DNA of 58,804 bases from JBLNDG01 sp050261415 (GTDB taxonomy: Bacteria; Bacillota; Clostridia; Lutisporales; Lutisporaceae). A program made the position numbers and the translations under genes. The notes beneath the pieces were generated by a model. The model made no database searches, was not told where the DNA came from, and saw only the letters and a list, made by a program, of their open reading frames with translations. The DNA is taken from positions 1-58,804 of the forward strand of contig JBLNDG010000007.1 in the NCBI GenBank assembly GCA_050261415.1, in the 5' to 3' direction. Shown here one piece after another: positions 6,876 through 16,137 of this stretch. Position 1 is the stretch's first letter, and every line of letters begins with the position of its first letter.

Positions 6876-7877
6876 ATGGAAACCAGGATTTGGTGTGAAT
6901 TTACAAATCCCAAGGAAGTTTGCCGCAGACATATACTGGATGCATTCAAGAGATACGGCATAATATTGAACTACAAGCTTGAATATGGACAAGACAACGA
7001 AGAATTTTACAGTATGATAAAAGCATACAACGAAGCAGGCATACCAATATCAATATGGGCAACCCTTTCTGACGAGATGGGCTATTGGATAAACGAGAGA
7101 AATGCCCGGTCCTTTAACCAGTATATCAGGGAACTGGTAGAAAAGCTGGAAGCAAGGGATTTGAAAATCAAGGGCTTATGCATTGACCTTGAGTCACCTC
7201 TCGAAGACATAAAGAATATAAGCAATCCCCAAAATAAACTTCTTCCAATAGCAACATATGCTAAAATGCTCACAGGGAATCTAAATAAGAAGCGATTTAA
7301 CGAGGCTAAGGAAATCCTTTCGGAAACTGCAAGCTATCTGAGGTCCAAAGGGCTTGAAAGCTATGCAACGTGCGTGAGGCACTGTTACTATGACATCAGG
7401 TTCAAGTCCGAGCTTATTCAAAATGCTCTCGAAATACCTGTTTTTGATGTTGGATGGGACAAATACAATCTCATGTACTATGCCACCATGATAAGAAACG
7501 AGATGAAGAAAATAAAGAGGGTCAATGTTGATTACCTGATATACCATCAGGTATCGCACTTGAAAGAGGTTTTAAAGGATAAGCTGGCTATATCTGTTGG
7601 AGTCACTAATGTTGGAAAGCTCGGGAACGAACCGTATTATGAGGATATCCGGGAGTTTGAAAAGGACATGGGAATCCTGAAAGGAATCGGAATCGAGGAT
7701 TTTTCATTGTTCAGTCTTGATGGTATAACCGAAGAAAAAAAACTCCTATCTTTCCTGGAGGCAATGGAAAGGGCAAAACCGTACAAGCCGGATATGTGCA
7801 ACCATGTAATAAGAAATGAAGTACTTTCGGAAATATTTTTCAATCTTGGGAAAGCTTATTATAAACTATTGCGCTAA
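6876..7877 (+). CDS. Hypothetical protein, possible TIM-barrel fold, 333 aa
   Basis: I do not recognise a named family. The ATG at 6876 follows GGAGG by five bases and is preferred to an in-frame ATG at 6864 that overlaps the binding site. The protein is soluble with no signal peptide. Alternating beta-alpha units suggest a TIM barrel, with strands seen in YGIILNYKLEY, IPISIWATLSDEMGYWI, IKGLCIDLESP, SYATCVRH, VFDVGWD, LISVG-type and IEDFSLFSLDGI. The Asp-Leu-Glu at the end of one strand and the acidic ends of others resemble glycosidase-like or polysaccharide-related barrels, but catalytic residues cannot be assigned. A family B repeat lies just upstream (6722-6835), so its leader RNA, if promoted from further upstream, would carry that structure. 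Confidence 0.7.
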   Translation: METRIWCEFTNPKEVCRRHILDAFKRYGIILNYKLEYGQDNEEFYSMIKAYNEAGIPISIWATLSDEMGYWINERNARSFNQYIRELVEKLEARDLKIKGLCIDLESPLEDIKNISNPQNKLLPIATYAKMLTGNLNKKRFNEAKEILSETASYLRSKGLESYATCVRHCYYDIRFKSELIQNALEIPVFDVGWDKYNLMYYATMIRNEMKKIKRVNVDYLIYHQVSHLKEVLKDKLAISVGVTNVGKLGNEPYYEDIREFEKDMGILKGIGIEDFSLFSLDGITEEKKLLSFLEAMERAKPYKPDMCNHVIRNEVLSEIFFNLGKAYYKLLR

Positions 7878-8003
7878 GCTGCTCCGGATATGTTGAAGAA
7901 CATCTAAAATTTAGGGAATATGTATCAATATGTAAATTCCTGTTTAACCTGCCACATATAAGTGTTATAATCAAGATAACATTAGTAATGAGGTGGGGTT
8001 CTT

Positions 8004-9080
8004 ATGAAGGTTATGAATCTTGCTCCTAAGCTGTTAAAATCCGGTATGGTGCTTTTTGAAGACATATATAGTAAGGCCGGTGCTGTAATATTGCATAAAG
8101 GTACAGTATTGGACGACAGGCATATGGGGAAGATTGAGCTTAACCGGGTTGAAAGAGTGCGGGTTATACTTCCTGAGAACTGCAGCATAAGTGCTGAAGA
8201 AATAGAAACAATAAAAAGTGCTTACGACCGGGGCAGATTAAATGAATTCAAGAATAAATATGCCGGTAAGGTTGATGAGGTTACATATGTAATAAAAGAG
8301 ATTGGAAGGGGAGCTTCTGTAAACATACAGGAGATAAACCAGCTGGGCCGGCACATCATCAGGGAATTTGAAACAATAAGCGATGTTATCAATTATCTTC
8401 ATCTTGTAAAGCCAATGGATGATTATACGTATGCACATTCATTAAATGTCTCCCTTATGTCCATAATTATAGCAAAGTGGATAGGCATGGACGATGATGC
8501 GCTTGATGAAATAGCAACTGCCGGACTGCTTCATGACATCGGCAAGACAAAAATACCCGATAGTCTCCTTGCAAAGCCTGGGAAGCTTACAGAAAGCGAA
8601 TTTGAGGAGATTAAGAAACATACGGTTCTGGGCTATCTGATGCTGGAAAATGTTAAGGATGCCACAGGAAATATTAGATATTCAATTCTGATGCATCATG
8701 AGAAGATTGACGGTTCGGGCTATCCGACAGGGGCTGCAGATAATGAAATACCCCTGTTCCCGAAAATAATTGCAATTGCAGATATATATGATGCAATGAC
8801 TTCCAACCGTTCATACCGCAAAAAGATGTGTCCCTTTGAGGTTATAAAGAATTTTGAAATGCAGACTTTTGGCAAGCTTGATACAAAAGTTCTTACAGTG
8901 TTTTTGAAGAATATAGCTAATTCTTACCTTGGTGATTATGTTGAACTAAATACCGGCGAGCTGTGTGAAGTGGTATTTATAAACCCGGGGAGAGTTTGGC
9001 AGCCTATTGTGAAGTTCGGGGATGAGTTCATAGACCTGTCTCTTGACAACAAGAGGAGATACATAAAGGCGATTGTATAA
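8004..9080 (+). CDS. HD-GYP domain cyclic-di-GMP phosphodiesterase
   Basis: This 358-residue soluble protein probably hydrolyses cyclic di-GMP. The first 120 residues form a small N-terminal domain of the type often joined to HD-GYP enzymes (MKVMNLAPKLLKSGMVLFED). The HD-GYP domain follows. A first His sits at DDYTYAHSLNVSLMS, the HD pair at GLLHDIGKTKIPD, then KHTVLGYLML, ILMHHEKIDGSGYPTG (the GYP-type loop) and IAIADIYDAMTSNRSYR. All expected metal-ligand His/Asp positions are present, so the domain looks active. No receiver or sensor domain is attached. The start follows GAGGTGG. A TATAAT at 7966-7971 with a weak TTTAAC at 7943-7948 may be its promoter. Confidence 0.92.
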   Translation: MKVMNLAPKLLKSGMVLFEDIYSKAGAVILHKGTVLDDRHMGKIELNRVERVRVILPENCSISAEEIETIKSAYDRGRLNEFKNKYAGKVDEVTYVIKEIGRGASVNIQEINQLGRHIIREFETISDVINYLHLVKPMDDYTYAHSLNVSLMSIIIAKWIGMDDDALDEIATAGLLHDIGKTKIPDSLLAKPGKLTESEFEEIKKHTVLGYLMLENVKDATGNIRYSILMHHEKIDGSGYPTGAADNEIPLFPKIIAIADIYDAMTSNRSYRKKMCPFEVIKNFEMQTFGKLDTKVLTVFLKNIANSYLGDYVELNTGELCEVVFINPGRVWQPIVKFGDEFIDLSLDNKRRYIKAIV

Positions 9081-9105
9081 GAATTTAATTGGGATAAACC
9101 ATCAG

Positions 9106-9140
9106 AAAGACGGTGTTGTAATGAATACACTGTCTTTTTT
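9106..9140 (+). terminator. Terminator after the HD-GYP gene
   Basis: AAGACGGTGT and ACACTGTCTT form a ten-base-pair stem with one G-T pair, followed by a run of T at 9135-9140. Repeat family A copy 1 begins at the next base. Confidence 0.85.
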
Positions 9141-9207
9141 ATTAGTGGACATTCTACCAAAGTAGAATCAGTCAAAAGCGAGGAGGCTCGATGCCTCCGA
9201 GCTTTTA
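9141..9207 (+). repeat. Repeat family A, copy 1 (67 bases)
   Basis: These 67 bases are identical to 50659-50725. They contain hairpin ATTCTAC-CAAA-GTAGAAT (9151-9168) and a second hairpin in which AAAAGC pairs with GCTTTT and GGAGGC with GCCTCC. The two parts of the second stem are separated by facing GA/GA bases, which could form tandem sheared G-A pairs. The element starts right after a terminator T-run. Confidence 0.9.
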
Positions 9208-9296
9208 GTGCCTGCTGACTGCATAATCTAATAGACCCACATTTAATTAATTTATGTAAAACTTAATGTTTGAGGCAGCAATAATTACATATAATA

Positions 9297-9396
9297 TAAA
9301 AGGCTTCTATTGAAGAATTTAACAACCAAGGAAGCCTTTTACGAAACTCATTGACGGAGCATATCAGATTAATGTGGAATATGTGCTCCTATGTTA
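9297..9396 (+). repeat. Repeat family B, copy 3 (two hairpins, diverged)
   Basis: Hairpin 1 is identical in stem to copy 1: AAAAGGCTTC (9298-9307) with GAAGCCTTTT (9331-9340). Hairpin 2 is GGAGCATAT (9356-9364) with ATGTGCTCC (9381-9389). Compared with copy 1, three pairs change on both sides while pairing and the 16-base loop are kept. It lies directly upstream of the gene at 9421. Confidence 0.75.
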
Positions 9397-9420
9397 ATCA
9401 TTCATAAAGGAGTGAATCCG

Positions 9421-9963
9421 GTGAAAAGATTTTTATACTATTTTGCCACTATGCTACTTGTGCTTATGACAACCAACATCTATATGGGGGGAGCCCTTTT
9501 CAGGTTTGCAGCCGTTGATCCAACCCACGAAATTTCTGTTCAAGTGAAGTTTACGGATGATGTTAATGCAAATTTGGGGAGTGAAACTGATATGCTGGCA
9601 CAGGAAAAAGATCTGGATACACTGATAAATGCAAAATCCCGTGAATTTGTCAGGCTCGCTTTTGAAAGAGACCGGGGAAAAATCAGAAAAATGCTGTTGA
9701 AAAATACTGAATATATAGTTGCAGAGAATAATTCCAGTTATGTGAGGTTCACCTCAGACGAGATACATGTCGAGGGATATATGGCTACTGATAAGAAGCT
9801 TATCAGTGTTACTCCCAAATGGCATGTGAAAGAAGCTGACGGCACTGTTACCTCGGGGGTAGAAGTGGAAATCGAGGGAGAGAAAGCTCCGCAGGTATGG
9901 TATATACATTACCGGAAGAGCTTCGGACAGTGGAAGATATATATGCTGGAAAACGGGGTATAA
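9421..9963 (+). CDS. Membrane-anchored or secreted hypothetical protein, 180 aa
   Basis: I do not recognise the family. The GTG at 9421 is chosen because AAAGGAG lies eight bases upstream; a longer version starting at 9391 would run into the family B repeat. Residues 1-27 (KRFLYYFATMLLVLMTTNIY) form a positively charged start plus hydrophobic helix, so the protein is exported or anchored with the rest outside. Residues 40-100 are mostly helical and charged. The C-terminal half looks like a beta sheet with a conserved-looking end, QVWYIHYRKSFGQWKIYMLE. This resembles the small NTF2-like or lipid-binding beta folds seen in Firmicutes secreted proteins, but that is only an impression. It has no clear operon partners. 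Confidence 0.7.
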   Translation: MKRFLYYFATMLLVLMTTNIYMGGALFRFAAVDPTHEISVQVKFTDDVNANLGSETDMLAQEKDLDTLINAKSREFVRLAFERDRGKIRKMLLKNTEYIVAENNSSYVRFTSDEIHVEGYMATDKKLISVTPKWHVKEADGTVTSGVEVEIEGEKAPQVWYIHYRKSFGQWKIYMLENGV

Positions 9964-10037
9964 ACCATTGCCATTTAAATATTGAAAATGATATATTTGA
10001 AATGTAGTTTGATGAGGAAGTAAATGGAGGTTATTGT

Positions 10038-10997
10038 ATGGAGGTATATAAGGTCAAAAACAGCGGTGTGGTTAAGGCAGAATATGAAGATATCAAGATA
10101 GATGACGGATCCAAGTATTGGATAATAGCCACCCCTGAAGAAATCAGCGAAAAGAACGAATATTTCAAATTCCACAACTCAACGGTGCAGGAATGTATGA
10201 ACTCAAAACAGCATCCGAGGCTGGAGGTTTATGATGAAATGAACTTCGGGGTACTGAATATAATGGACAGGGAACATGATGAAAAAGTAAAGCGCTGGTT
10301 TATCGCAAAGGAGATAAATTTCTATCTTACTTCAAGATATCTGATATTCGTAACAAAATCAAAAAACAAACTGATAGACAATGTGAAGAAGGATATATTG
10401 GAGAATGCCAATGCTTCAAATAATTATACAGTTAACCTTTCGAAAATATTATACATTATGTTAGACAGGCTGACTTCTATGGATAATGTAATCCTGAAAG
10501 AGTTGGAAGCAAGGATAGCAAAGCTGGAAGAGCAGGTCATGGAGAATGAGCATAAGGACTTTACCAAGGAGATAATCGAACTCAAGAAGCAGCTTTTGTT
10601 TCTTAAAAGGTACTATGAGCCTCTGCTGGATATGGCTGAAGCGTTGGAGGAGAATGAAAACAAGGTTATCGAGGGAGATGCTCTGAGATATTTTGCCATA
10701 CTCAAGAACCGGATAGAGCGGCTTAACAACAATGTGCTGCACCTCAGGGACTATATGACACAGGTGAGGGAGGCATACCAGGCACAGGTAGATATAAGCC
10801 TCAATCACATAATGAAGGCATTTACAGTAATCACTGCCATATTTCTTCCCTTATCCCTCATTGCCGGCTGGTACGGGATGAATTTCAAAAACATGCCTGA
10901 GCTTAACTGGGCTTACGGGTACCCCTTTGCAATAGGACTGAGTATTGCAGTTGTAGTCATTTCACTATTCCTGTTTAAAAAATATAAGTATATATAA
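10038..10997 (+). CDS. corA: CorA family divalent cation (magnesium) channel
   Basis: This 319-residue protein has the full CorA layout. A soluble alpha/beta N-terminal domain (about 1-150) is followed by a long charged helical stalk (about 150-250, with LEARIAKLEEQVMENEHKD and LKNRIERLNNNVLHLRDYM). Two C-terminal membrane helices then flank the signature YGMNF at about residue 290, where the GMN filter motif is intact. A basic KKYKYI tail follows. CorA pentamers let Mg2+ (or Co2+/Ni2+) flow into the cytosol under control of cytosolic Mg2+. The start ATG has GGAGG about eight bases upstream. It is monocistronic; a degenerate repeat follows the stop codon instead of a clear terminator. Confidence 0.93.
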   Translation: MEVYKVKNSGVVKAEYEDIKIDDGSKYWIIATPEEISEKNEYFKFHNSTVQECMNSKQHPRLEVYDEMNFGVLNIMDREHDEKVKRWFIAKEINFYLTSRYLIFVTKSKNKLIDNVKKDILENANASNNYTVNLSKILYIMLDRLTSMDNVILKELEARIAKLEEQVMENEHKDFTKEIIELKKQLLFLKRYYEPLLDMAEALEENENKVIEGDALRYFAILKNRIERLNNNVLHLRDYMTQVREAYQAQVDISLNHIMKAFTVITAIFLPLSLIAGWYGMNFKNMPELNWAYGYPFAIGLSIAVVVISLFLFKKYKYI

Positions 10998-11003
10998 AAT
11001 ATA

Positions 11004-11168
11004 AGGCAATGGGCAAATAAGATACGAGACTCTAGACACGAGACCCTAACATAAAGAAAAGCCTACGAAGTCTTGCTACAGCACTCGTAACCCGAAACTC
11101 ACAACACATAACACGTAACCGGGATAAAAAGCAATACTTGAGTCTCAAGGCCAGAAACTCGTATCTCA
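11004..11168. repeat. Degenerate inverted repeat, related to family C
   Basis: The gap after corA starts GGCAATGGGCAAAT like the left arm of family C and has a CCTACGAAGTCTTGC core similar to the family's CTTCGAAGCACTGC. Outer arms pair: GATACGAG (11021-11028) with CTCGTATC (11158-11165), and GAGACTC (11027-11033) with GAGTCTC (11140-11146). Short ACTCGTAAC and ACACGTAAC units fill the centre. Confidence 0.5.
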
Positions 11169-11176
11169 TGGCTATT

Positions 11177-12346
11177 TTATAATACCTGCATTATCACGCA
11201 CTTCAGGTACATTGACTCATCATTGCCGTACAGTACCGGGTGGTCCTTGGCCTGTGTCCGGAACTCAACCTGCCTGACCAGTTTCCTGGCATCCCTTGCC
11301 GCATCCTGTATCATTTCCATGAAAAGGCCGGGATACATATAATGTGAGCAGGAGCAGGTCACCAGGAAACCTCCTGGATTCAGAAGCTTTATTCCTCTGA
11401 GGTTTATCTCCTTATAGCCCCTGTATGCCCCTTCAAGGGCGGATTTGGTCTTGCAGAACGCCGGGGGATCAAGAATTACCACATCAAATTTCTCGTTGCT
11501 AACCTGATATTCCTTCAATACATCAAATACATTGCCTACAACACCCTTTATCTTATCCTGCAGGTTGTTCAACTCTGCATTTTTTTTGGCATATTCAATC
11601 GCATGCTCCGATATATCAACGGCGGTAACTTCCCTTGCCCCATAGTGTGCAGCGTGAAGTGCAAAGCCTCCTGTATGGGTAAAAGTGTCCAGCACACGGG
11701 CATCCTTGACCAGAGGTTTTATGGCTGCTCTGTTTTCCCTCTGGTCAAGAAAGTATCCTGTTTTTTGCCCATCCTCAATATCAACCCACATTTTTATTTC
11801 GTTTTCTCTTATCTGGACAGTTGTGTCAAAGGGACCCTTTATAAAGCCTTTTTTCTGCTTAAGCCCTTCCTTCTCCCTTATTTTTACATCGTTTCTTTCA
11901 TATATACCCTTCGGCTCCAGAATCTCCTCCAACAGCTCGATAATCATGTCCTTATATTTTTCTATACCTAGGGATAGAGTCTGAATGCTCAGGTAATCCT
12001 CAAACTTATCAACTATGAGTGCAGGAAGGAGATCGGCTTCTGCGAATATCACACGGCAGCTTGAAGTGTCTACAAGTTTTTTGCGGTATTCCCAGGCGTC
12101 TGTAATCCTTTTCCTGAAGAAATCCCTGTTTATATCCTCCTGCTGTCTTGTCATTATCCTTACAAGTATTTTGGATTTCGGATTTATGTACCCCCTGCCC
12201 AGGAACCGGTCTTTTGAGTCGTGGACATCAACTATATCGGCAGGGCTAAAGCTCCCCTCTATGCTTTTCACTTCATTGTCGAATACCCAGGGATGACCCA
12301 TCTGTATTCTTGTTTCTTCGCCTTTCTTTAGTATGACTTTAGCCAT
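11177..12346 (-). CDS. rlmI: Class I SAM-dependent rRNA methyltransferase, RlmI-like
   Basis: This 389-residue protein has the RlmI/YwbD layout. An N-terminal PUA domain (about 1-75, KKGEETRIQMGHPWVFDNEV and FLGRGYINPKSKILVRI) comes first, then a middle EEHEE-type domain (about 80-190), and then a Rossmann methyltransferase domain. The latter shows VLDTFTHTGGFALHAA (SAM site), AVDISEHAIEYA, VILDPPAFCKTK (catalytic-loop DPP motif) and GGFLVTCSCSHYM, whose cysteines fit the m5C mechanism. The known E. coli enzyme makes m5C1962 in 23S rRNA; the same target is inferred here. A TATAAT at 12381-12386 on the minus strand is the likely -10 region. It is divergent from the next gene cluster. Confidence 0.88.
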   Translation of the reverse strand: MAKVILKKGEETRIQMGHPWVFDNEVKSIEGSFSPADIVDVHDSKDRFLGRGYINPKSKILVRIMTRQQEDINRDFFRKRITDAWEYRKKLVDTSSCRVIFAEADLLPALIVDKFEDYLSIQTLSLGIEKYKDMIIELLEEILEPKGIYERNDVKIREKEGLKQKKGFIKGPFDTTVQIRENEIKMWVDIEDGQKTGYFLDQRENRAAIKPLVKDARVLDTFTHTGGFALHAAHYGAREVTAVDISEHAIEYAKKNAELNNLQDKIKGVVGNVFDVLKEYQVSNEKFDVVILDPPAFCKTKSALEGAYRGYKEINLRGIKLLNPGGFLVTCSCSHYMYPGLFMEMIQDAARDARKLVRQVEFRTQAKDHPVLYGNDESMYLKCVIMQVL

Positions 12347-12781
12347 CTTGAACCTCCGCGTATTTATATACTTTACAACTATTATAACCCAAATACCTCA
12401 GAATTTACATCCGGAACCGATAGATGGGCGATTTTCGCCATCAGGAACCGACAGTAACGGAATATTCCCCGGGAAATACCCCAAATTTTTTCAGACTGAT
12501 ACAGAAATTCGACATTTGTAACTGCATGACTATCAGCAGTTATTACCTATGGAAGGTGCAAGTATGACTTATTTGCATCCGGATATTTGTAAAGCAAATG
12601 TTACATAAAACATATTGGATATTTGATTTCAGTAGGTTAGAATATAATGTATGGTAGTAACTTACAGTTTATGCTCGTGCATATTTTGTCGAAGGCCTGC
12701 ATGAAACTTTTTGTTGCGGTTTTTCGTCTAAATAATGGTTAAATGTGTGGAACTATATCATCGTAAATGGGGGTTAATAGA
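12347..12781. other. 435-base divergent intergenic region with small hairpins
   Basis: This gap separates rlmI (minus) from the VWA/MoxR cluster (+). On the minus strand it carries a TATAAT (12381-12386) and two direct repeats of TCGGTTCC (about 12415-12450) flanking a GATGGGCGA/TCGCCATC hairpin. On the + strand I see small hairpins AACTGC/GCAGTT (about 12519-12540) and TGCAAGT/ACTTATTTGCA (about 12557-12580), and a TATAAT at 12643-12648 without a good -35 box. No coding frame is convincing. Confidence 0.5.
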
Positions 12782-15211
12782 TTGAAAAAAGGGTTTCGGG
12801 TTCTAACGCTGATTCTGGCTGTTTTATTGATAGCCCTGCCGCTTTCCCTGCAAGCAGCGGCACAGAATTCTACAGCCGATAATTCAATAAGCGTTGATAT
12901 GAAAATAGGCTTTGACAAGTTTTACAAACTAGGTTATTCTACACCCTTGTATTTTGAAATCGAGAACAAGCATGGGGATATAAACGGGGAACTGCAGGTG
13001 GAGATGCCTAATGAGTCTGACACCATTACTTTATATGCCCTGAATGTAAGTCTTCCGAACAATTCTACCAAAAAGTTCGTGATGAATGTTCCAATGAGCA
13101 GGTTTACCACCAAACTCAAGGTAAATGTTACAGATGGTAAAAACGAAGTGTTCACAAGAACTTTCAGGATAGATCCCGGTTCGAATTCGGAGACCTATGC
13201 AATAGGCATTCTGAGTGATGATTTTGACAGCGTTAAATACATAAATAAAATATCCGTTAAAAATTACGGAAACTTCAGCACCAAGACGGTAAAGCTTGAT
13301 CAGGACAGCTTCCCGGTAAATTCTGATGTGCTGAAAGCTTTCAATGTTATAGTAGTAAATAATTTTGACACCTCTAAGCTCCGCAGTGAACAGTACGACA
13401 GCTTGAAAAGCTGGGTGTTTAGCGGGGGAACATTGCTGCTGGGCACCGGACCTTCCTACAACAAGGTATTGGCAATATTTAAGGATGAATTCCTTACAGG
13501 GCAGATAGGGAATGTCCATGCAATGCAGACTTTAAGCCTTTACAATACCACCGGCGGCACCAACTCCGCCCCGGGTGAAGCGATGAATATCAATGCTCTT
13601 GATATCAGTATCAAGGACGGCACACCGGTAATAAATGATGGAAACACCGTATTGCTTCAGAAAGTGGAAAAAGGAAAAGGCACAATTGGGGTTGCAGCCT
13701 TTGACTTCGGTCTTGAACCTCTTTCAACCTGGGTTGGCAACAGTGCTTTTGCCGAAAATCTCATCGGGAGCATATTGCCGGCTTACTATTCAAGCAGCAT
13801 GATTCAGAAGGGCATGATTGTGCAGGACAATATTTATGCAATAGATAATGCATTGAGAAATATACCGGAGCTTCCTTTACCGAAAACAAAGTATCTTGTT
13901 TTTGTCTATCTGGCATATATATTGATTACTGCCCCCATAAGCTACTTTGTTCTGAAAAGGATGGACAAGAGGGAGTTGATGTGGTTTACAGTACCGGTAC
14001 TTTCAATAATATTTTCAATTGTGATATATGTTTCCGGGTTTGGAACCAGGCTTACCGAGCCGATAACCAATGTAATATCCCTGTTGGACATTGACAACAG
14101 CGGAACGATTACTCCAAAGGTATATGCAGGAGTGTTTTCACCAAATAAGAGCAATATCAGGATTGAAGCCGGTGACGGTATAGAAATGCGCCCCATTGTG
14201 TTGAACCAGGGGTATTACGGACCGGGGCCCATGCCCCGGGAAGATTCTCCTAAGCGGATTGATTCCAAAGTTATAATGTCACCGAAGACAATTCTGGAGT
14301 TTTATAAAACCGGAATATGGAGTATGAAAACAATAGCTATAAATTCAAAAAATGTCCTAACCGGTAAAATTGAAAGCAAGCTTAATTATGCAAAGGGCGA
14401 ATTTGTTGGTACGGTCAAGAATACCTCAGGCTTTGACCTGGATGAATGCTATATAATTACCTCAAACCAGTATGCAAATATAGGTCCTGTAAAAAACGGG
14501 GAGACAAAGCAGATCAAAGTAAAGCCGAGCAGTTATTTCGGAAACAGGTATGACCTGATGAATGCAATATACAAGGACCCGTATTCAGGCCCTCAGCCGG
14601 TAAATCAGAGGAAGCTCAGTGCCGAGGAAATAGCAAAGTACAGGCAGAATATGCAGAAGAGGCAAATACTTGAATACGGCTTCATGAACGACAGCAGTCA
14701 GGGTTTTGAGGCAAGGCTTATCGGTTGGAGCAGTACATCGTTTTCCAAAGACTTGCTTGTAAACGGCAAGACTACAAAAAAGTATGAAAAAAGCTTTATA
14801 ACTGCCAGGGTTGATTTAAGCTTCAAGGATGGAAAAACGGTTGAATATCCTTTCGGATATATAAAGCCAACGATAATAAACAATTTGAATCAAGGCAACT
14901 ACGATGATTTTGGGAAGATGTTCTTTGGAAGAGGCAGCTTTGAGGTGCACTACCAGATAGACAACAGCATACAGATTGAAAACATCACTACCAAGTATAA
15001 TATAAATGGCGCTCAACCTCCAAGAGTAAGGCAATATATATGGGATTTGGAAAAGGGTGATTGGGTAGAGGGTGACTATAAGAGCTTCTTTATCAGCGGG
15101 GATCTTCTGAAAAAATACGTGGATAAAGACAATAAGCTTAAGCTTAGATTCGAGATGGACGACGATAGTGTTCAGCTTCCTCAGATCTCGGTGAAGGGAA
15201 GTGTACAATAA
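12782..15211 (+). CDS. Exported membrane protein of the MoxR/VWA cluster, 809 aa
   Basis: The TTG at 12782 is chosen: ATGGGGGTT just upstream acts as its binding site and the protein then begins with a clean signal sequence (MKKGFRVLTLILAVLLIALP, cleaved near AAAQN). Residues about 30-130 form a beta-sandwich. About 135-345 resemble a glutamine-amidotransferase-like Rossmann fold lacking an obvious catalytic Cys (VIVVNNFDTSKL, LKSWVFSGGTLLLGTG). Two membrane helices follow at about 365-420 (YLVFVYLAYILITAPISYF and MWFTVPVLSIIFSIVIYVSG), then a long extracytoplasmic beta-rich tail. The layout recalls the auxiliary subunit (GldG type) of ABC systems. The stop overlaps the ATG of the ABC ATPase, so the two are translationally coupled. 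Confidence 0.75.
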   Translation: MKKGFRVLTLILAVLLIALPLSLQAAAQNSTADNSISVDMKIGFDKFYKLGYSTPLYFEIENKHGDINGELQVEMPNESDTITLYALNVSLPNNSTKKFVMNVPMSRFTTKLKVNVTDGKNEVFTRTFRIDPGSNSETYAIGILSDDFDSVKYINKISVKNYGNFSTKTVKLDQDSFPVNSDVLKAFNVIVVNNFDTSKLRSEQYDSLKSWVFSGGTLLLGTGPSYNKVLAIFKDEFLTGQIGNVHAMQTLSLYNTTGGTNSAPGEAMNINALDISIKDGTPVINDGNTVLLQKVEKGKGTIGVAAFDFGLEPLSTWVGNSAFAENLIGSILPAYYSSSMIQKGMIVQDNIYAIDNALRNIPELPLPKTKYLVFVYLAYILITAPISYFVLKRMDKRELMWFTVPVLSIIFSIVIYVSGFGTRLTEPITNVISLLDIDNSGTITPKVYAGVFSPNKSNIRIEAGDGIEMRPIVLNQGYYGPGPMPREDSPKRIDSKVIMSPKTILEFYKTGIWSMKTIAINSKNVLTGKIESKLNYAKGEFVGTVKNTSGFDLDECYIITSNQYANIGPVKNGETKQIKVKPSSYFGNRYDLMNAIYKDPYSGPQPVNQRKLSAEEIAKYRQNMQKRQILEYGFMNDSSQGFEARLIGWSSTSFSKDLLVNGKTTKKYEKSFITARVDLSFKDGKTVEYPFGYIKPTIINNLNQGNYDDFGKMFFGRGSFEVHYQIDNSIQIENITTKYNINGAQPPRVRQYIWDLEKGDWVEGDYKSFFISGDLLKKYVDKDNKLKLRFEMDDDSVQLPQISVKGSVQ

Positions 15212-16137
15212 TGCTCAGTATAAAGAACCTTTATAAAAGCTACGGCAGGTTCCAGGCAGTCAACGACCTGAATCTGGATGTACCGGAGGGGGAGATTTTC
15301 GGTTTTGTAGGACCCAACGGGGCTGGCAAGACTACAACCATGAAAATAACCTGCGGCCTGCTTTCTGCAACCTCCGGTTCCATAACAGTGGATGGTGTAG
15401 ATGTAACAAAGCACAGCAAGAAGATAAAAGAAAAAATAGGCTATATGCCGGATTTCTTCGGAGTTTATGATGACCTGAAGGTTAACGAATATATTGAATT
15501 TTATGCTTCCATATACAACATAAAGGGGCCTGAAAGAAAAAAGCTTACCGATGACCTACTTGAACTGGTTGACCTTGCCCACAAAAGGGAGGCATATGTT
15601 GACAGTCTCTCCAGAGGAATGAAGCAAAGGCTTTGCCTCGCCCGCAGCCTTGTCCATAACCCGAGGCTTCTGGTATTGGATGAACCTGCATCAGGTATGG
15701 ACCCCAGGGCAAGGGTGGAAATGAAGGAAATATTGAAAAACCTTAAAGGCATGGGTAAGACTATTATAATAAGCTCCCATATACTGCCCGAGCTTGCTGA
15801 GCTTTGTACGCAAATAGGCATTATAGACAAAGGAAGGATTGTAATAAGCGGCAGTGTTTCGGAAATCATGCAGCAGGTATACAGCAAAAAGGTTATAAAG
15901 ATAAAGGTCAGGGATAGGATTGATACTGCAGTAATGGTGCTTAAGGAGTTTCCTTTTGTTGACAAGGTTATCACCGGAGAGGATACCATCCAGGCCGGCT
16001 TTGAAGGCGGAGACGAAGACATGAGCCGGGTGCTTGCAACACTGGTAAACAGGGATATACCGGTTGTGACCTTTGCACAGCTGGACGGTAACCTTGAAGA
16101 TGTTTTCATGAGAGTTACAAAGGGGGAAGATGAATAA
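15211..16137 (+). CDS. ABC transporter ATP-binding protein
   Basis: This 308-residue cytosolic ATPase subunit has all nucleotide-binding motifs: Walker A GPNGAGKTTT (about 34-43), Q-loop region IGYMPDFFGVYDDL, signature LSRGMKQRL (about 133), Walker B LLVLDEPASGMDP with the catalytic Glu, and the H-loop SSHILPELAELC. The C-terminal 80 residues form the regulatory extension seen in the ABC-2 (NatA/CcmA/GldA) subfamily. Its start codon overlaps the previous stop as TAATG, and its stop overlaps the permease start in the same way, so the three genes are tightly coupled. It probably drives export or membrane remodelling through the adjacent permease; the substrate is not known. Confidence 0.95.
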   Translation: MLSIKNLYKSYGRFQAVNDLNLDVPEGEIFGFVGPNGAGKTTTMKITCGLLSATSGSITVDGVDVTKHSKKIKEKIGYMPDFFGVYDDLKVNEYIEFYASIYNIKGPERKKLTDDLLELVDLAHKREAYVDSLSRGMKQRLCLARSLVHNPRLLVLDEPASGMDPRARVEMKEILKNLKGMGKTIIISSHILPELAELCTQIGIIDKGRIVISGSVSEIMQQVYSKKVIKIKVRDRIDTAVMVLKEFPFVDKVITGEDTIQAGFEGGDEDMSRVLATLVNRDIPVVTFAQLDGNLEDVFMRVTKGEDE

